From Rhizophlyctis rosea (lineage: Eukaryota; Chytridiomycota; Chytridiomycetes; Rhizophlyctidales; Rhizophlyctidaceae): a stretch of DNA of 64,000 bases. The position numbers and the translations under genes are program-made. How positions within the stretch are numbered: position 1 is the first letter of the stretch; every line of letters begins with the position of its first letter. This document shows, piece after piece, positions 10,119 through 22,784 of the stretch. The DNA lies in NCBI GenBank assembly GCA_027596075.1, contig JADGJC010000064.1, forward strand, positions 1 through 64,000, read 5' to 3'. The notes under the pieces were generated by a model. It was not told the DNA's origin. It was given only the letters and a program-made list of their open reading frames with translations, and did not search any database.

Positions 10119-11322
10119 TTAATTACATAGTAACTTTTCCATAGCCCAATAGTCCTCGATCATTTCCTTGTAAATCTGGTGCGCAGTGTCAGGTTGGTTG
10201 ATAACCCGTTCGCCTCGCCACGGTTTGCCATCTGGTCCCAATCGGTGAGTTTGAACCACATCAACCTCTGAAGTGCAATGTACCCACATCCACCCTGCGG
10301 TGCTTCCGTCCAGTGAGCATATGCCACATTCTTTGCCCAATCATCCACCGTCCACAACGGATGAACAGGTGCCTTCTCCTCCGGTGTGCGCTTGAAATCC
10401 ACATTGAGAGCTACAAGCCCACCCGGCAACATGGCAACATAGTGTCCCAACGCAATATTGGACATATCCATGTCACCCATTGAGCGGTTCTCCGCCTCCG
10501 CCTGCTGCCAAACATCGAATTGCATCTTGTATAGCGTCTCCGATGGTTCGACGATGTACAAGATGGATGTGAAATAGTCGTTGGTGGGCCACCAGTAAGC
10601 GCGGCAGGCGTAGAACGGGTAAGGGGGGTAATCAAAGAGACTGTCAAGAGATTGGCGAACCACACTGGAGATGGGTATGTTACATGGAGAAGGTGCGGAA
10701 TACATCAGTCAGTGAGGTAAGATGAAAGAACCAGTTCCCCGAGCAGTATGAAAGTCCAATGCTCCTCTTGGTTAGGCAGCACTCACAAGAGGCACAACAA
10801 CACATACCCGTCAGCATCCAACACGACAATGCGATCAAACTCTATCAAATTGAAGACCTGCAATCTTGTAAAGCAGTCTCGATAATAAGACATGACCAAA
10901 TCACTGCTCATCGCGTTCACGGGCAAGAGTTGCATGCCGATGCCCTCCATCTTCCTACGTGATTCCAAACTAACATCCGGGGTGACAAGAGCCACAATCT
11001 CAATATCCTCCCGTTTCCCCGCCCGCACGATGGAGTTTGCCATTAGGATGGACGTACACACATACTCCTCGTTGGTGACATATGTAACATATGCCAGGCG
11101 TCTGGTATCTGTGGTATGGGCCGATGAAGTTACCCCGATAGCATGCGAGATGGACGACGAGGAGAATCCTCCCGATTGGAATGCTAAGTATAAAGAACCG
11201 AGAATGACAATGGCTGTCAAAGATATCAGTCCAAACCGTACGAAAAGCCTTGAACGGCTGCTGGACGAGACGCTAACTGCCCCCCACATCCGTTCCAACG
11301 GTCCAGTATATATGGAGACCAT
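10119..11322 (-). CDS. GT8 (glycogenin-like) glycosyltransferase, type II membrane protein
   Basis: Exon 1 (11322-10808) encodes a short cytosolic N-terminus, one membrane anchor (LFVRFGLISLTAIVILGSLYLAF, about residues 27-49) and the start of a GT-A fold: RRLAYVTYVTNEEYVCTSILMANSI. Then comes FDRIVVLDADG, whose D-x-D binds the metal and nucleotide sugar. Exon 2 (from 10664) joins in phase to give DADG-VVRQSLDSLFDYP, followed by the acceptor-side region (YWWPTNDYFTSILYIVEPS). The architecture suggests a Golgi enzyme; donor and acceptor sugars are unknown. The last part switches frame: the expected GPDGKPWRGE motif and tail (to 10119) are in a different frame from the ALQRLMWF segment, so there is either an unresolved intron near 10210-10300 or a frameshift. 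Confidence 0.75.
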
Positions 11323-12027
11323 GATTGAAAGTAATAGTGTTACACTTGTGCATATGGTGTCTCCCAGCTACACAAAGAGCATGTGCATCTGAGGTTCTTG
11401 GCTGTGACCATAATCTGACATTCACCCAACTTAGCCATCGGCCGTGGGTGTCGATCATAGGATTTGCATAGGATTTGGTAAAAATAACGCCGATCTTGTG
11501 CATTGGCTGGCGGGCCCAGTCCAGGACCTCGGACTTGTTGTGGCTTTGCCAGGTTCCTCATCACTTCAAAAATCAGATTTGTCGGCCATCTGTTGCGGAA
11601 GGCGGTACTTCAGTGCCTAGGTGCACCTATCCATCCAGAACCTTCGCTTCAGCCAGCGCCATTCAACATCGCAATCTCTTACGCTATAAGTCTACAACCT
11701 TTTTTCGGGAGAAGAGATACTGATTTGGACTTGATGTGCACTGTGCTTTTTGCGCGGGGTATAACGGTATCATCCATACATTGATTCGGCACAAAGCACG
11801 CTGGAACCCGATGCATCGCCACTCTTCGCGAATCAGGTCACAAATTGCGGACCCTAGGATCAAGAGTGAAAAGGTGCGGAGCATTCGCACATTGTCCATC
11901 GCGCTTACTCGACACGCAACTCGAGTCCCACCCTTATCAGCCGGCCTGTGACGCGCGCCCCCAAACTCCTCCTTGACGCGCTGAAGTGGGAGTGACATGT
12001 CAATACCACTGTCTTATGGTCCAGCAC
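11323..12027. other. Intergenic, nothing recognised (0.7 kb)
   Basis: The interval lies upstream of the GT8 gene and downstream of GCN5. Open frames here are short, overlap on both strands and show no family motifs. Confidence 0.5.
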
Positions 12028-14324
12028 TTACTCGATACCCTGCTCGAGTTTCACCTCTTTGAGCCGCTCCTTGAAATACTTTTCGCATTTCACAGCGCTG
12101 AGCATGGGTCATGTGTCAGTCATCGCCTTATGCCGGGCAAAGTTGCACCAAGCTCAGTGACGTACCATTTCCAATAACTCGTCCCATCAGCATTGTACGT
12201 CTTGCAATTGCTGAAGATCAGGTTCATGTCTTTGGTAAAGCTGTCCAGTTCCGTATATGCGCCTTCTTCCATCTTCGTCTCCATTGTTCTCAGATCTGAG
12301 AAAACTTCATGTTAGTCATGGGAATCAAGCCATAACATGAACAGCGAAAGTCAGCTAACCCATCGGTTCTTTGATGATCTCATAATAATCAGGCACTCCG
12401 GAAACTGGTTCTAAAAATGGCCAAGCGTCTTTATAAGCCTTCATGTCCTCCATCATGTGGCGCATCAAACGGTGCAGTGGTCCGCGGGCTTTCATTTGTT
12501 TCCGTTTGTTCCTGAGATAGAATTGGATGAGTATATGAACGCCATAACTCTACGTCGAAGGGTGGACGACATACTGTGCTTCCATGTCCGGAGTCCAACC
12601 AGCTTCAACTGAAAATGGCATCATCAGGAATGAATGGTAAAGTGCAAAAGCGGCAAACATAACTCACTCAAACCGGGTATCTGTGCTGGATCAATTTTTG
12701 TGGCGCCTTGCTTGAAATCTTGAAGTCCATCATGTACAATATGCGCTTTTGAGAGTCGTTTGATCTTCTCAAACACCGCCTGCATGATTATCATTAGGAA
12801 ATGCGGGAATCCGTTGATGAGATTATTCATACCTTTCTTTGCGCCTTGACTATCTCGGCGGCCTTTGTGTACTTGAACTTGTCTAATATCGTACACTTAC
12901 GAAAGGGTTAGCTTGACGATGAAGATGATTGGGCATTACCCAAAAAGAAAGGATTCAAGCTTACTTGCATGATGGTTCCTCCCTCATAATCTTTGATGTA
13001 GCCCATCCACACTGCCCTGTCCAGAGTGATCTCATTTGTAAATCCCTATGGTGATGATCGCGTCAGAAAGGAAATCCCGCTCTGGGTTGCTAGAATCACA
13101 CCCACCTGCTTCCGAAAGTAACCCGTCGCGTAATTATCTGCGTATGTCAGCAAGTATTTAACATCGTATTCGACCACAACGTGGTCTTTGGTATAGCTCA
13201 TGACACGGCGCCCAAATCCCTGGATGACCATCAGGAAGAGTTCGAACATGCGGGGTTCTATCCAATCGCACATACATTGACTTGCTCATGTGATTCAACA
13301 GCCAGAAACACAATTTCCGCAAATCCTCTTCCGGGAAACGGGCGGAAGGTAGTGCCGCCTATCACAATATTCGGCTTACGAATGCATGCCATTGCGCGAT
13401 GATTTCTTGGCAAGCAAAATCAGATTGAGCAATACATTGGTGATTGCTGATATCTGTTACCTGTCAAACACTAGCCGGGCGATATATTCTCTCGGCATTT
13501 TCGGCAGTTGGCGTTGAAATACGTTCTTCAGACCAGTCAGAAGGTACATTGATTCATCGGTCCCATCATTCTCCACAACGCGATAATAGACCTCCCCTCG
13601 CCGTTCAAACTCCTCAGCTTTCGATTCTTTGGCTAGGTATGACTACTGACCGCCGTTACTGGCGTTATCTTGATCCGCCAATGCAGCAACATGGCATACC
13701 TTATCTGCGCCGGTGTTATCCGTTTTGGCTGCAGCAACAGCCGCCTCAAAGGCTGGCGCTCCGCCCACCCCACCTCTATGTATTCGTGCCGGTGCATTGG
13801 GATCTGCCTGTTCCGATGGTCCTTCGTCATCCTCTTCATCGTCTTCGTCGATTACGACACCGCTTCCTTCATCCCCTTCAACATAACCCTGTCCCGGCGC
13901 CGTGCGCTTGTTCTCTGGTATTTTCAAAAGATCGTCCAACGGAACACCGTGAATATGATCTTCGTCCTCAATTGGCTCGCCGTCTTCTACAGCTATGGAC
14001 TGAGTACCCTGCAAGTTGGCTTCTTCATCGTCGCTCTCATCGCTGGAGGACAGTCGTGGGCGCTTCGGTCGAGGCAGCTCGCCTTCCTCTGAGTCAGCGA
14101 GTCTGTCAATTGTGCCGTATGCTGAAACAAGAAAGCCGTTGGGGCCACTTTGGGTAAATTGAAAACCGCTCAAAGCTTGAAATCGTGCCCACCGCTAAGA
14201 TCTCACCAGAAGCAGCTTCTGCAGGTTCTGTCTGCACAGATGTTTCCAGTCAGTCTTAGCTTAAATGAGCGACGTATCAATGACTTACCGCCACATCTTG
14301 GTCGTTCAAATAGTCCCGTTCCAT
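12028..14324 (-). CDS. GCN5: GCN5/KAT2-type histone acetyltransferase with bromodomain
   Basis: The catalytic subunit of SAGA/ADA-type complexes, acetylating histone H3 tails. The start exon (14324-14289, [12 protein letters not shown]) joins in phase to [10 protein letters not shown] at 14194, followed by an acidic, low-complexity N-terminus. The pre-HAT segment is [26 protein letters not shown]. The HAT core follows: [31 protein letters not shown] (general-base Glu of FAEIVF kept), the acetyl-CoA loop GFGRRVM and [18 protein letters not shown]-terminal bromodomain has the [20 protein letters not shown] and NCKTYN signatures. Introns are 50-70 nt, and the GTATGT donor after EQVN is well supported. 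The acidic N-terminus replaces the PCAF homology region of animals, as in fungi. Stop TAA at 12030-12028. Confidence 0.93.
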
Positions 14325-14580
14325 TGTCGTACAGTTTAATATGATGACTTTTGCGTCATGGGAAAAGTTGGAAAAGACGGTGCCAGGAGGGAGGTTCGAA
14401 ATTCGACTTTCGCAGCAGCTTTCCCGGTTCCGAACGATATGGACACAAAGGCGCAGCAGGTACTGCGCCATCGGAGGGCGCACGCGAATACGATTCATCT
14501 GCTCCCAATGTCTCAATGCGGTCCAGACCCCTTGGGCGAGTTCTTTGGCCCCCTTTCCCCGCTTTTGACAGCCAAAACCC

Positions 14581-14588
14581 TTATAAAA
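14581..14588 (+). promoter_or_regulatory. TATA box of the GH26-like gene
   Basis: TTATAAAA lies 65 bp before the ATG at 14653. It is the clearest TATA element seen in the window and suits a strongly regulated secreted enzyme. Confidence 0.6.
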
Positions 14589-14652
14589 GGTAGAGGCCCC
14601 TTTTCAGACACGCAGCGAATGGACACTCGGTGAATACTACACCTATTGCAGC

Positions 14653-16223
14653 ATGAAATACGGTCAAGCAATTACCTCTGTCGCGTTCGCGGCAGCGCTT
14701 GCGGGTAACGCCTTCGCTCTGGCTCCTTTGGAGTCCAACCAAATTTACTTCGGTGCCTGGCTCGACACCTCACCTTCCTCTGCTGGGTTCGACTCACCCG
14801 TTGCCTTCAATAAGAGGTTGGGACACAATGCTGCCATGTTCCAGCTGAGTGAAGACTTCCCTCTCGACTTCAACGCCCCTCCCCCCGTGGAAATTCTCGA
14901 CTACACACAAACGGACGCGCTATTGTACCTGACCATTTATCCGTCAAAGAAGAACGTAACCGTCAACACGAGCAACCAAGCGGTATGCGTTGTCCACGTT
15001 TCATACATGTTGCACTTTCTCATACTGTCAAACAGCTGGCGCAATTCAGTGATAGTGATTTATCGGAACTCGTGAAGCAGGTTGTGGGATATGTCGTCAG
15101 GGGGCGCAAAGTTTTCATTCGGCTCTTCCCCGAAATGAACGGATCGTGGAACCCGTGGGGACAAAGGCCAGTCGCCTTTGTCGCACAATGGCAACGCATC
15201 GTCAATGCGATTCGCAGCGCTCCTGCATTGCCCGCCGACAAAAAGGATTGGATTGCCTTTATCTGGGCACCGTCGGCGGCGGTCACACGATCGGGTGAGT
15301 CTGCGTGGCAGTATATCTCACTAATGATCGCAACGTAACTCGATTTTAGGTGGTTACCCCTTCCCCGGTGGCCTCAACACACCCTTCACCCCCAATACCT
15401 TCAGCGCCGGAACCAGTGGTTTTCCGGCCAGAACTGCTGCGAACGCAACTGAGTTTGCCAAGTTGGACACGAACGGCGATGGAGTGTTCGACGCCAAGGA
15501 TGATCCCTACGCTCCTTACTATCCGGGAGATTCGTACGTGGACTGGGTTGGCTTGTCTATCTACTACTATGGAAACGTACGTTCCATATAAAGCAGCATG
15601 CAGTCCCTTGCCTTTCATTTGCTCACCTGCTCATTTCATTTGATCAGGTCTGGCCATGGGGCGCAAACGAACTTCCGGCCGACACCTCATTTGTCGAACA
15701 AATCACTGGAACGCCGCCTGGTCAACCTGCGTCGGTGAATTTCTACGACGTCTACTCCACAAAAGCCAACAAGCCCATGTTTGTCACCGAGACGGCCTCC
15801 TCATTCCATGAATCCTACGTCAACGGCACTGCAATCTCTCCCGGCCCCGGTGCGCTCGCCATCCACCAGAAGTTCTGGAAACAGTATATCACCTCATCCT
15901 CTTTCCTGAACCAGTACAGCAAAATCAAGGCGCTTTGCTTGTTCGAGTTCGAGAAGCCGGAGGAAGCTACCAACCGCGACTTCAGGATCACGCACGATTC
16001 CAACATCTTGGCGGCGTTCAAGTCGGACTTTGAAGCGTCCGACGTTTTGTCCAAGTACATTTTCGCTAACTGCACACAGGGTGCTGTTAACTGCACGGGT
16101 TCTACTTCTTCCACCACTGGAGGAGGGTCAAGTAAGTCAGATGCCGGCTTGACCACTTCCGCCAGCGGGCTTTGGGCTGGACTTTTGTCGGTCGCTGGTG
16201 CTGGGTTGTGGGCTATTATATGA
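14653..16223 (+). CDS. Secreted GPI-anchored glycoside hydrolase, GH26 (mannanase-like)
   Basis: Four exons (14653-14982, 15036-15294, 15350-15576, 15648-16223) join in frame to about 463 residues. There is a signal peptide (AITSVAFAAALAGNAFA, residues 6-22). The catalytic barrel shows VFIRLFPEMNGSWNPWG, whose Glu is the likely acid/base of GH26, and PMFVTETASS, whose Glu is the likely nucleophile. A DTNGDGVFDAKDD insert resembles a calcium-binding (dockerin/EF-hand) loop. The C-terminus is Ser/Thr-rich followed by a hydrophobic tail (LWAGLLSVAGAGLWAII), the pattern of a GPI-anchor signal. GH26 enzymes cut beta-mannans or related beta-glycans; the exact substrate is inferred. A wall-anchored enzyme could act in feeding on plant or algal walls or in remodelling the fungus's own wall. 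Confidence 0.85.
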
Positions 16224-16720
16224 GATTTTCTATAGCTTTTGATTCCAGACTAGGATAGTCATAGAATATGTTAGATCATTTTTGCGCAGCATCTTTTTTG
16301 TTTAGATGCTGTTTGTTAGTTTGAGGAGTGCTTTTGTTAGATGTATCTCATTGTAGCATCGTGGTCATGAAACCAATATTCAGGATTATGGTGTCTTAGC
16401 ATAAGTACCAACTATTTTGTGCAGACTTAGCGACTAGGGTCCTGAATAAGAACTAGATGCGCTTCTTGGACCTGAAACAAGTTAGATGCGTACTGCTTCA
16501 TTTAGATTTCTGATCCTCCGTTTGGAATGCGGAATCGATGACGAGACACATGAGGGTTTCATGCAAAGCGGAACGTGCAAACAATGTATATACATGGAGA
16601 AAAGGGATTGGAGTTTTGTGGGCGGTTTACATAGTACTGTCACTTGTAAATTTGCTTATCATTGCAGGCCACACATTCAGCAAAAGAGTCCGTAGCGTTC
16701 CATGCATTCGAGGGACTCGG

Positions 16721-17455
16721 TCACTGCTTGTCAATGTTCATCGGTTCCGCAGATGCCGCTAAGGGCCTTCCGTAGTACGGCGTCCCGTCGGCGTAAGACC
16801 CCCACTGGTTGTGCTGGTTGTTGTACTCGTAGTACTGGTTGTTGTGCTGGTAATGAGCGCCACCAGCGTCGGGAGCAGGAGGAGCAGCGAGACGTGCCCC
16901 GTAGTCGCCATAGCGATCGTAGCGGGAACTGTGCTTGCGGGGAGGAGAGTAGTGGTCAGAGTTGTCGGGCTTGTTGCGGTTTTCGTCCCAAGTCGGGCAT
17001 CGCGGACCATCGGATTTCGCCCACTAATGCCGATAAGACGTCACTGTTCGTGCGTTGAGCAAACGCGAGCGATGGCGCAGATTTACCTCAACACAGATTT
17101 CATAGCCATCAACCTTCTTGCCATGCATGTTTTTCCAAGCTTTTTCAGCGTGTTGATGCCAGTCATACTCGACGAATGCAAACCTGCAGAAACATAGATA
17201 TCAGTACATGTTCCACGATGTTCCGAGACCTATGAATAGCACGTACCGGGTTGGCTTGTATGTAGGGAGAGCGGGAATGTCAACTCGGACGATGTCGCCA
17301 TCTGGCATGGGTCATCAATAGTAAGTATTCAAACACCGAAATTGAATAGATGAACCCCCATGCAGCAATACAGACCTCCCGAAGTCGTACGCCAGATCTT
17401 CCGCGCGAGTCTTTGGAGATAGGCCATGAACGAAGAGAGTGTTGTAACGGGTCAT
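16721..17455 (-). CDS. RRM RNA-binding protein, small SR-like
   Basis: The start exon MTRYNTLFVHGLSPKTRAEDLAYDFGR carries RNP2 (LFVHGL). The next exons give GDIVRVDIPALPTYKPTR and FAFVEYDWHQHAEKAWKNMHG, where RNP1 appears as FAFVEY. The last exon is rich in Arg/Ser/Tyr/Gly/Gln (SRYDRYGDYG, QHNNQYYEYNNQHNQ) and ends MNIDKQ. This is the layout of a single-RRM splicing or mRNP factor. A second open frame on the same strand through this low-complexity tail is a shadow. It shares a 440-bp divergent promoter interval with the XRCC3-like gene. Confidence 0.8.
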
Positions 17456-17894
17456 TGTTCAGTAACGTTTTGTGAATCAGGTCAACAGAGAATATCCTTG
17501 ATGGATTGTTTTGGAACTGCGCGTCGTCTTGGTCTTTCTTACTGTATGTTTGAAAGCTCAATTGAAAATGGATGGGGAAGAAGGAAGCAGAAGTGAAGTG
17601 TGGGAAAGAAGTTGAACAGCAAACGGACTTGAGACCACAATTTTTGTTCGCACCGGGGGTGACACCCTTGAGTTGAGTGTTGGAATGTGGTGCTGCGGAC
17701 ATCTGCAGCTGTGCCACCCAGTAATATATCGGAAACTGATCAGCTGCGCCATTTTACATTTTTGAAAACGGAGCGGTCCGACGGATTCGGACAAGCTATT
17801 TTTGCTCCACCCTGGCTCTCTGTGCGTTCCAAGTCGCCAGGATCTGTTCTTCACAATCTGCCCTCAAAGAGGCCGAGAGACTAGCGAGGAAGTT
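17456..17894. promoter_or_regulatory. Divergent promoter interval, RRM gene / XRCC3-like gene
   Basis: 440 bp separates two start codons pointing away from each other. No further gene is seen; specific transcription-factor sites cannot be claimed. Confidence 0.45.
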
Positions 17895-19134
17895 ATGAAT
17901 GTAGATGAGCTCGAGTTTCCGTTTTGGATTCTCAACAAGCTGCATAAAGGTACACGTCAAGGAAGAGTTCAATGCAAACCGCAGCTGTTTCTCACCACAA
18001 TCTCTAGCACGACTTGAAACAGTAGAACAAGTCGTGTTGCTTTCAGCTTCGGATTTAGCCACGAAACTTCGCGTCGACGAACAAAGTGCGAGCGAAATCC
18101 TATTAGAAGTCTCTGCTGCAGTGTTCCAGATTCCGAAAACTGTTATCAGCGCTTCGATATTGCACCAAAACCAAGCTCGGCGTTTGACGCTTGGAGACTT
18201 GCTACTGGATTCAGTGTTGGACGGCGGTATCCTCGCAGGAGCAATTACAGAAGTATACGGACGTAGTGCAGCCGGCAAAACACAACTAGCACTACAGCTT
18301 TCTATAACTGGGCAGTTGCCTGTTGAGGAAGGAGGCTTTGGCGGAGGTGGGTGTCCTTCACCAGATAAAAACTCAATTGTGAAATTGGAACACAACAGCT
18401 GACTTTCACCAACGCCAGGCGTAGCATACATAGCAACCGAGCAAAAGTTCCCAATCCAACGTTACACCCAACTCCTCGCCCACTTCCAAACCCGCTACCC
18501 ATGCCTCAACCCAGAAGTCTGCCTGAACAACCTCCACATCCTCCACGTCAAAGACCTAGAAACCCAACACCACATCCTTTGCTACCAACTCCCCGCCCTA
18601 ATAAAACTCCACAAGGTCCGCACCGTCCTAATCGATTCCATAGCCGCCAACTTCCGCGGCGAAGAAAGCACCACAACTTCCACCGTCAACGCTGCACAGA
18701 TCCGCGGCAAAGATCTGTACGAAATTATACGATGCCTGAAAGAGGTGGGGACGGAAAAAGGGGTGGCGATAGTGTGTTTGAATCAGGTGTCAGATGTGAT
18801 AGGGGATCCAGAAGCGGTAGCGACGGCCGGAATGACACAGGCGCGGCAGGCGTTTTTGGAAGTGAAGGGCCGGGAAGATTTAGCTGATGGGGAAGTAGAA
18901 AGGGTCAAGCCGAGCTTGGGATTACAATGGTCGAACTTGGTGAATGTGCAGCTGATGTTGTCAAGGAAGGATACAGTCATCGGACTTCCGGTTTTGGAAG
19001 GTGCTTTGGAAGGTAGCACTTATAGTATGAAAACTGTGCGGACCTTACGGGTGGGTTTCGCTCCTCACTTGCCACGGCGGCAGTGCCGGTTCACTATCAC
19101 GGCCGAGGGTATTGTTGGTGTACCGGATCCGTAG
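17895..19134 (+). CDS. XRCC3: XRCC3-type RAD51 paralog (homologous recombination)
   Basis: Three exons (17895-17949, 18008-18346, 18419-19134) join in phase to about 369 residues. It is a RecA-fold ATPase that in animals and plants helps load or stabilise RAD51 filaments during break repair. The N-terminal helical domain (LETVEQVVLLSASDLATKL) is followed by Walker A EVYGRSAAGKTQLALQL, the VAYIATEQKFPIQRY segment, Walker B VRTVLIDSIAANFR, and the family tail WSNLVNVQLML...VRTLRVGFAPHLP...CRFTITAEGIVGVP, which matches XRCC3 better than RAD51C or RAD51D. In exon 3 the codons switch abruptly from C-ending to G-ending near 18,720. The 3' end faces the GYP7-like gene at 150 bp. Confidence 0.87.
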
Positions 19135-19285
19135 GCCGCAGCAACCTCGACCTCGGAAGCGTTGATCACACCTCCAGCGGCATCTGGCATATTGCTTTAC
19201 AATGAACAACAAAAGATAACGTGACTATTTACATCGGGCAAGCCCCGTACCACCGCCGCCAACGCGGCAAAAACACACCGCCTAT

Positions 19286-22200
19286 CTACAAGCACACCAG
19301 GTTCACCAGCTCCCACAATTCCTCCTCGGTACACTCCACCGCCTTCCGTTTCAGCGGTTCCGGCGTCCGACTGCGACTCCTACTGGCACTGACGCTCTTC
19401 CTAGGCGTTGCTCCCTTGCCCTCCTCACCATCGCTCCGCCCACTCCGATCGTCCACTGTAAGGTGCCTCCGCCTAATGCCCTCAGGAGCCGGCGGCAGTT
19501 CCGTCGTGGCGCGGGTGTCGACATCAACGTCCAAGCGCTCTTTGGCTTCGTGCGAGAGTTTGTCGCGGAAGACATAGAATAGAACTTCGGCCCGTTGCAG
19601 GGTATCAATAAGATTGATATGACCGGATTGGTCATTGATCAACTAATAAGATGGTCCACAATAAATATTTGTTGACGTGTAAATCGAACCCCTGAGGACA
19701 TACCTTGAGCATTTCATCGAATGCCGTACACTTGAACATTTCAGCTCGCCTGGCATTCAAAATGGCCAATGCTACGAACAAATGGAAGTGGCGGGTGAGC
19801 GGGCAAGCCCACATGACTTCCCACAACGTGCTGGTATCTTGGAAATCAAATTCCCGTTTGAACAACACGAGCAGCCATCGGAAGCAGATGAATAGATTGA
19901 TGCTATCGGTTGCCTCTGCATAGAACGCGTCAGCCACTGAAGTGTGTGCCGAATCTTCGCAATGTGCACTGACCCAGATGCTCATACAGGAACGGGTCGA
20001 TGAATTTGATCAAGAGCTCAAGACGCCTTAGTTGTGTGCGCATTCCACTCTGATCACGAGAGAAGTTGTTTTGCTGTGTGTATGGCTGTTAGAACATTGG
20101 TGATTGACGTGACCCAAAATGCATTTACCATCGTTTTCATGAATTCCACGAAGCACCAGAAAGCCTCGCTCTCGGATCTCATGACGGCCAGAATAGGTGC
20201 CAGCAAATCGTTCATGCCTTGCACATAGCCTGTATTTGTCAGATTAGCAAGTGTGAACTCCTATGATCTTGAAGTCCTGCCGACATACCCAGATCAAAAT
20301 TGTACATCGTGTACGTCATCAAAACATTCTTGAGCATCTCCAAATTCTTCGAAAACGCTGCAGACTGAACTACGTCGTCTGATCCCGGAATTGGCGGCGC
20401 ATTGGCAAGATCCGTTTCAGCGCCGAGGAAGAAAGGCACAGTCCTATCAGTGCGCACGACATCCTTCTCTGCCATCACTCTCATTTATTAGTCGATGATC
20501 GCAATGTCAAATGGAGTTCACCATGCTCACCAATTCGGTACTTCCTCTCCCTTAATTTGCTCACAACGTCCATGTCCTCTCGCTCATCGCCGGCACGTCC
20601 CTCCCCAGCAGTTTCTTCGCGCTCCTCCGGCTCCGTCTCCGCCGCTTCGGCCAAGATTTTCTGCCATTGTTGTTTCATGTGGTCGTACTCTTTCCTATGT
20701 CAAATATGAGAATCTGGTCGGTACACGTTCCACTGCAGAGTTACATACTGCCGTGAATCCAGTAACTTGGACCGTTCTTCATCAGTTGAGTCATACGGAT
20801 ACACATTCAGCAGGTATTTCCAAACGTCCGGTCTAATGAATGTTGTAAGTCGTGATGCAACGTTGCTTCCAAGCGGTGCAAATGTATATGACTCCTACCG
20901 GATGTCATTCTCCACGCCTGCAGCGAAAACGTATGCCTTGACGTAATCAGCAGTCACAACTAGCCGTCCTTTGGGGTCGTACCATGACACCCATTGCTCC
21001 GCTGAAAGGGGCTGCTTCGTCCGATGGTGCGTTCTACCAGCCTAATCTGCAGGTTGAGTGTGATGTCCCAAGAATGAGAAATGCCAAACATACCGCCAAA
21101 ACTTCAAAATTCCCTGTTTTGTCAACCACCGGTTCAACAGCCGCCCTCCTATCACCGCGCAGTCGTTCCCCAAGATCGCCGGCATATCTTGCCAGGTATT
21201 GACCGAAACTGTCATACTCCTCCAGAAGCGCTTCAGCTTCAGCGGACGATAAGAATAACGAACGAATGTTGGTGGGAAGCAGCGGCAAGATTGGGCGAGC
21301 CAACGGGTGCTCCAACACTTGTGCACCCGTGCTTCGCGCAATATTTGTTACTCTTGAGAAGCGTTCTAACATGTCCCACCCCACGTCTTCGATTTTCTGT
21401 TCATCATTCTTTAGTTATGTCCACATAGCGGGTAAAGCATATGTATTCTTACAGTAGCCATTGGTCGTCCTACAATTCCAGAAACAATACCGAAGCCCGC
21501 GGCTCCGATTTTGTACAACGCAGAATCGGCCGGTACGGTCGGAAGACCCTCTGGCCATTGTCGTCGCCGGATTTGCTGTGCTTCAGCAGTGCCATCAAAC
21601 GAGGCCAGCGTGAACGTTCGGATGGATGTTGCGCTCGAATCATCAGTCGCAGGCCTAAATCAATATGATTGTCAGAACTTTGGTGATTTTGACCTGTGAA
21701 GTGGGATGAGTGGGATGCAAACCTTTCAGATAAATCTCTCCCAATTCCTCTACACCAAGCCCTCAATAGATTTTCGACTCTATCCAAATCTGGAACTGCG
21801 CCATTGTCCTTCTCAAACCATAAATCAGGTAGCTTAGCGCCCTCGAAGTTCAGTTCAACGGTAAGACGCGTCAAGCATGCTTCCTCGGTTCCTGATAGAG
21901 TCAATTCCGGGGCGAGCGTGAATGAGCGAACGTCCTCCATGGGAGCTGATATCGCTTCAGTAATCAACGAAAGTGAGTGGGAAGGTGAAGAAACAGCGGG
22001 TGCGGAGTGCGATGTGAGTGTGAGGACTGTATTAAGATTTAGCGGCTGCTCACAGTAACACCGGGGAAGTAAACAACAACTTACGAACGCGAGTTCGGGC
22101 AGCAACTTCTTCATATTTGCCCACATCTTGTGCGGGTATTGTGGTTTTGGGAATCCAGGCGAAAAGATATTGTTGAGGGTCCTGTGTGGTTCTGTCTGTC

Positions 22201-22344
22201 AAAAGGCTGTGATTCTCGCATGCGCAGATGTGGACTTACATCTTCAGCTGCCAAACAAAGGTATCCTAACATCGGGTCAGACTCGGAAGACCTTATCGAA
22301 ACGTTGGCCTGCACGTGCAGCAAGCGCACGCTATTTCCTGCCAT
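19286..22344 (-). CDS. GYP7: GYP7/TBC1D15-like Rab GTPase-activating protein
   Basis: Multi-exon gene. The N-terminal half (MAGNSVRLLHVQANVSI; FAWIPKTTIP) resembles the DUF3548/PH-like Rab-binding region of TBC1D15 and GYP7. The TBC domain follows: GVENDIRPDVWKYLLNVYPYDST, DVVRTDRTVPFF with the arginine finger, FDLGYVQGMNDLLAPILAVM with the glutamine finger, EAFWCFVEFM, INLFICFRWLLVLFKREF and LWEVMWACPLTRHFHLFVALAIL. The C-terminal tail is basic and Ser/Arg-rich. Such proteins switch off Ypt7/Rab7-type GTPases at vacuolar or late-endosomal membranes. Both catalytic fingers are present, so it should be active. Not every small exon boundary was traced. Confidence 0.87.
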
Positions 22345-22784
22345 GGTTTCTTATTAAAAGTCTCTTAGAAGTTTCACTCAGCAGCAGCGTTGCTATATGG
22401 TTGGATATATTGGAGAATGCAAGATGTTGAATTTGGGGGGATGGGAGCGTGAGGAGGGCTCGTGAGCGAAAGCGCGTGGCATGGGGGCATGGGTCGGTTG
22501 GTCTTGGGAATCTTGGCGGTGCAGTGGCGGTGCGCTGTGGCGGGGGTGTCTCAATGGGCGCATACAATGTGGCTGGCCGTGATATTTTTGGATTCTCACA
22601 GCATGCTATTTTTATGAACAGCATCTACTGCTCGGAATTGAAGTGCAAGAGTCCATCATACACGCAAAGGAAATTACACCAAAGTATTCTGATAGATCCT
22701 CTCCTTCATACTCACCAGTGAGAATTCGATCCCGAGCTTAAAGGCTATAGAAATATTCTTGTGCTAACCCATGGAGGAGCAGAC

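Noticed and set aside
13444..14157. A 237-residue plus-strand frame opposite GCN5
   Set aside because: It is Arg/Pro/Leu/His-rich antisense of the GCN5 acidic N-terminus and first HAT exons, with no introns or motifs of its own.
16759..17010. A Thr-rich frame (TTSTTSTTTSTTS) on the minus strand
   Set aside because: It is a shifted reading of the RRM protein's Tyr/Gln/Asn tail.
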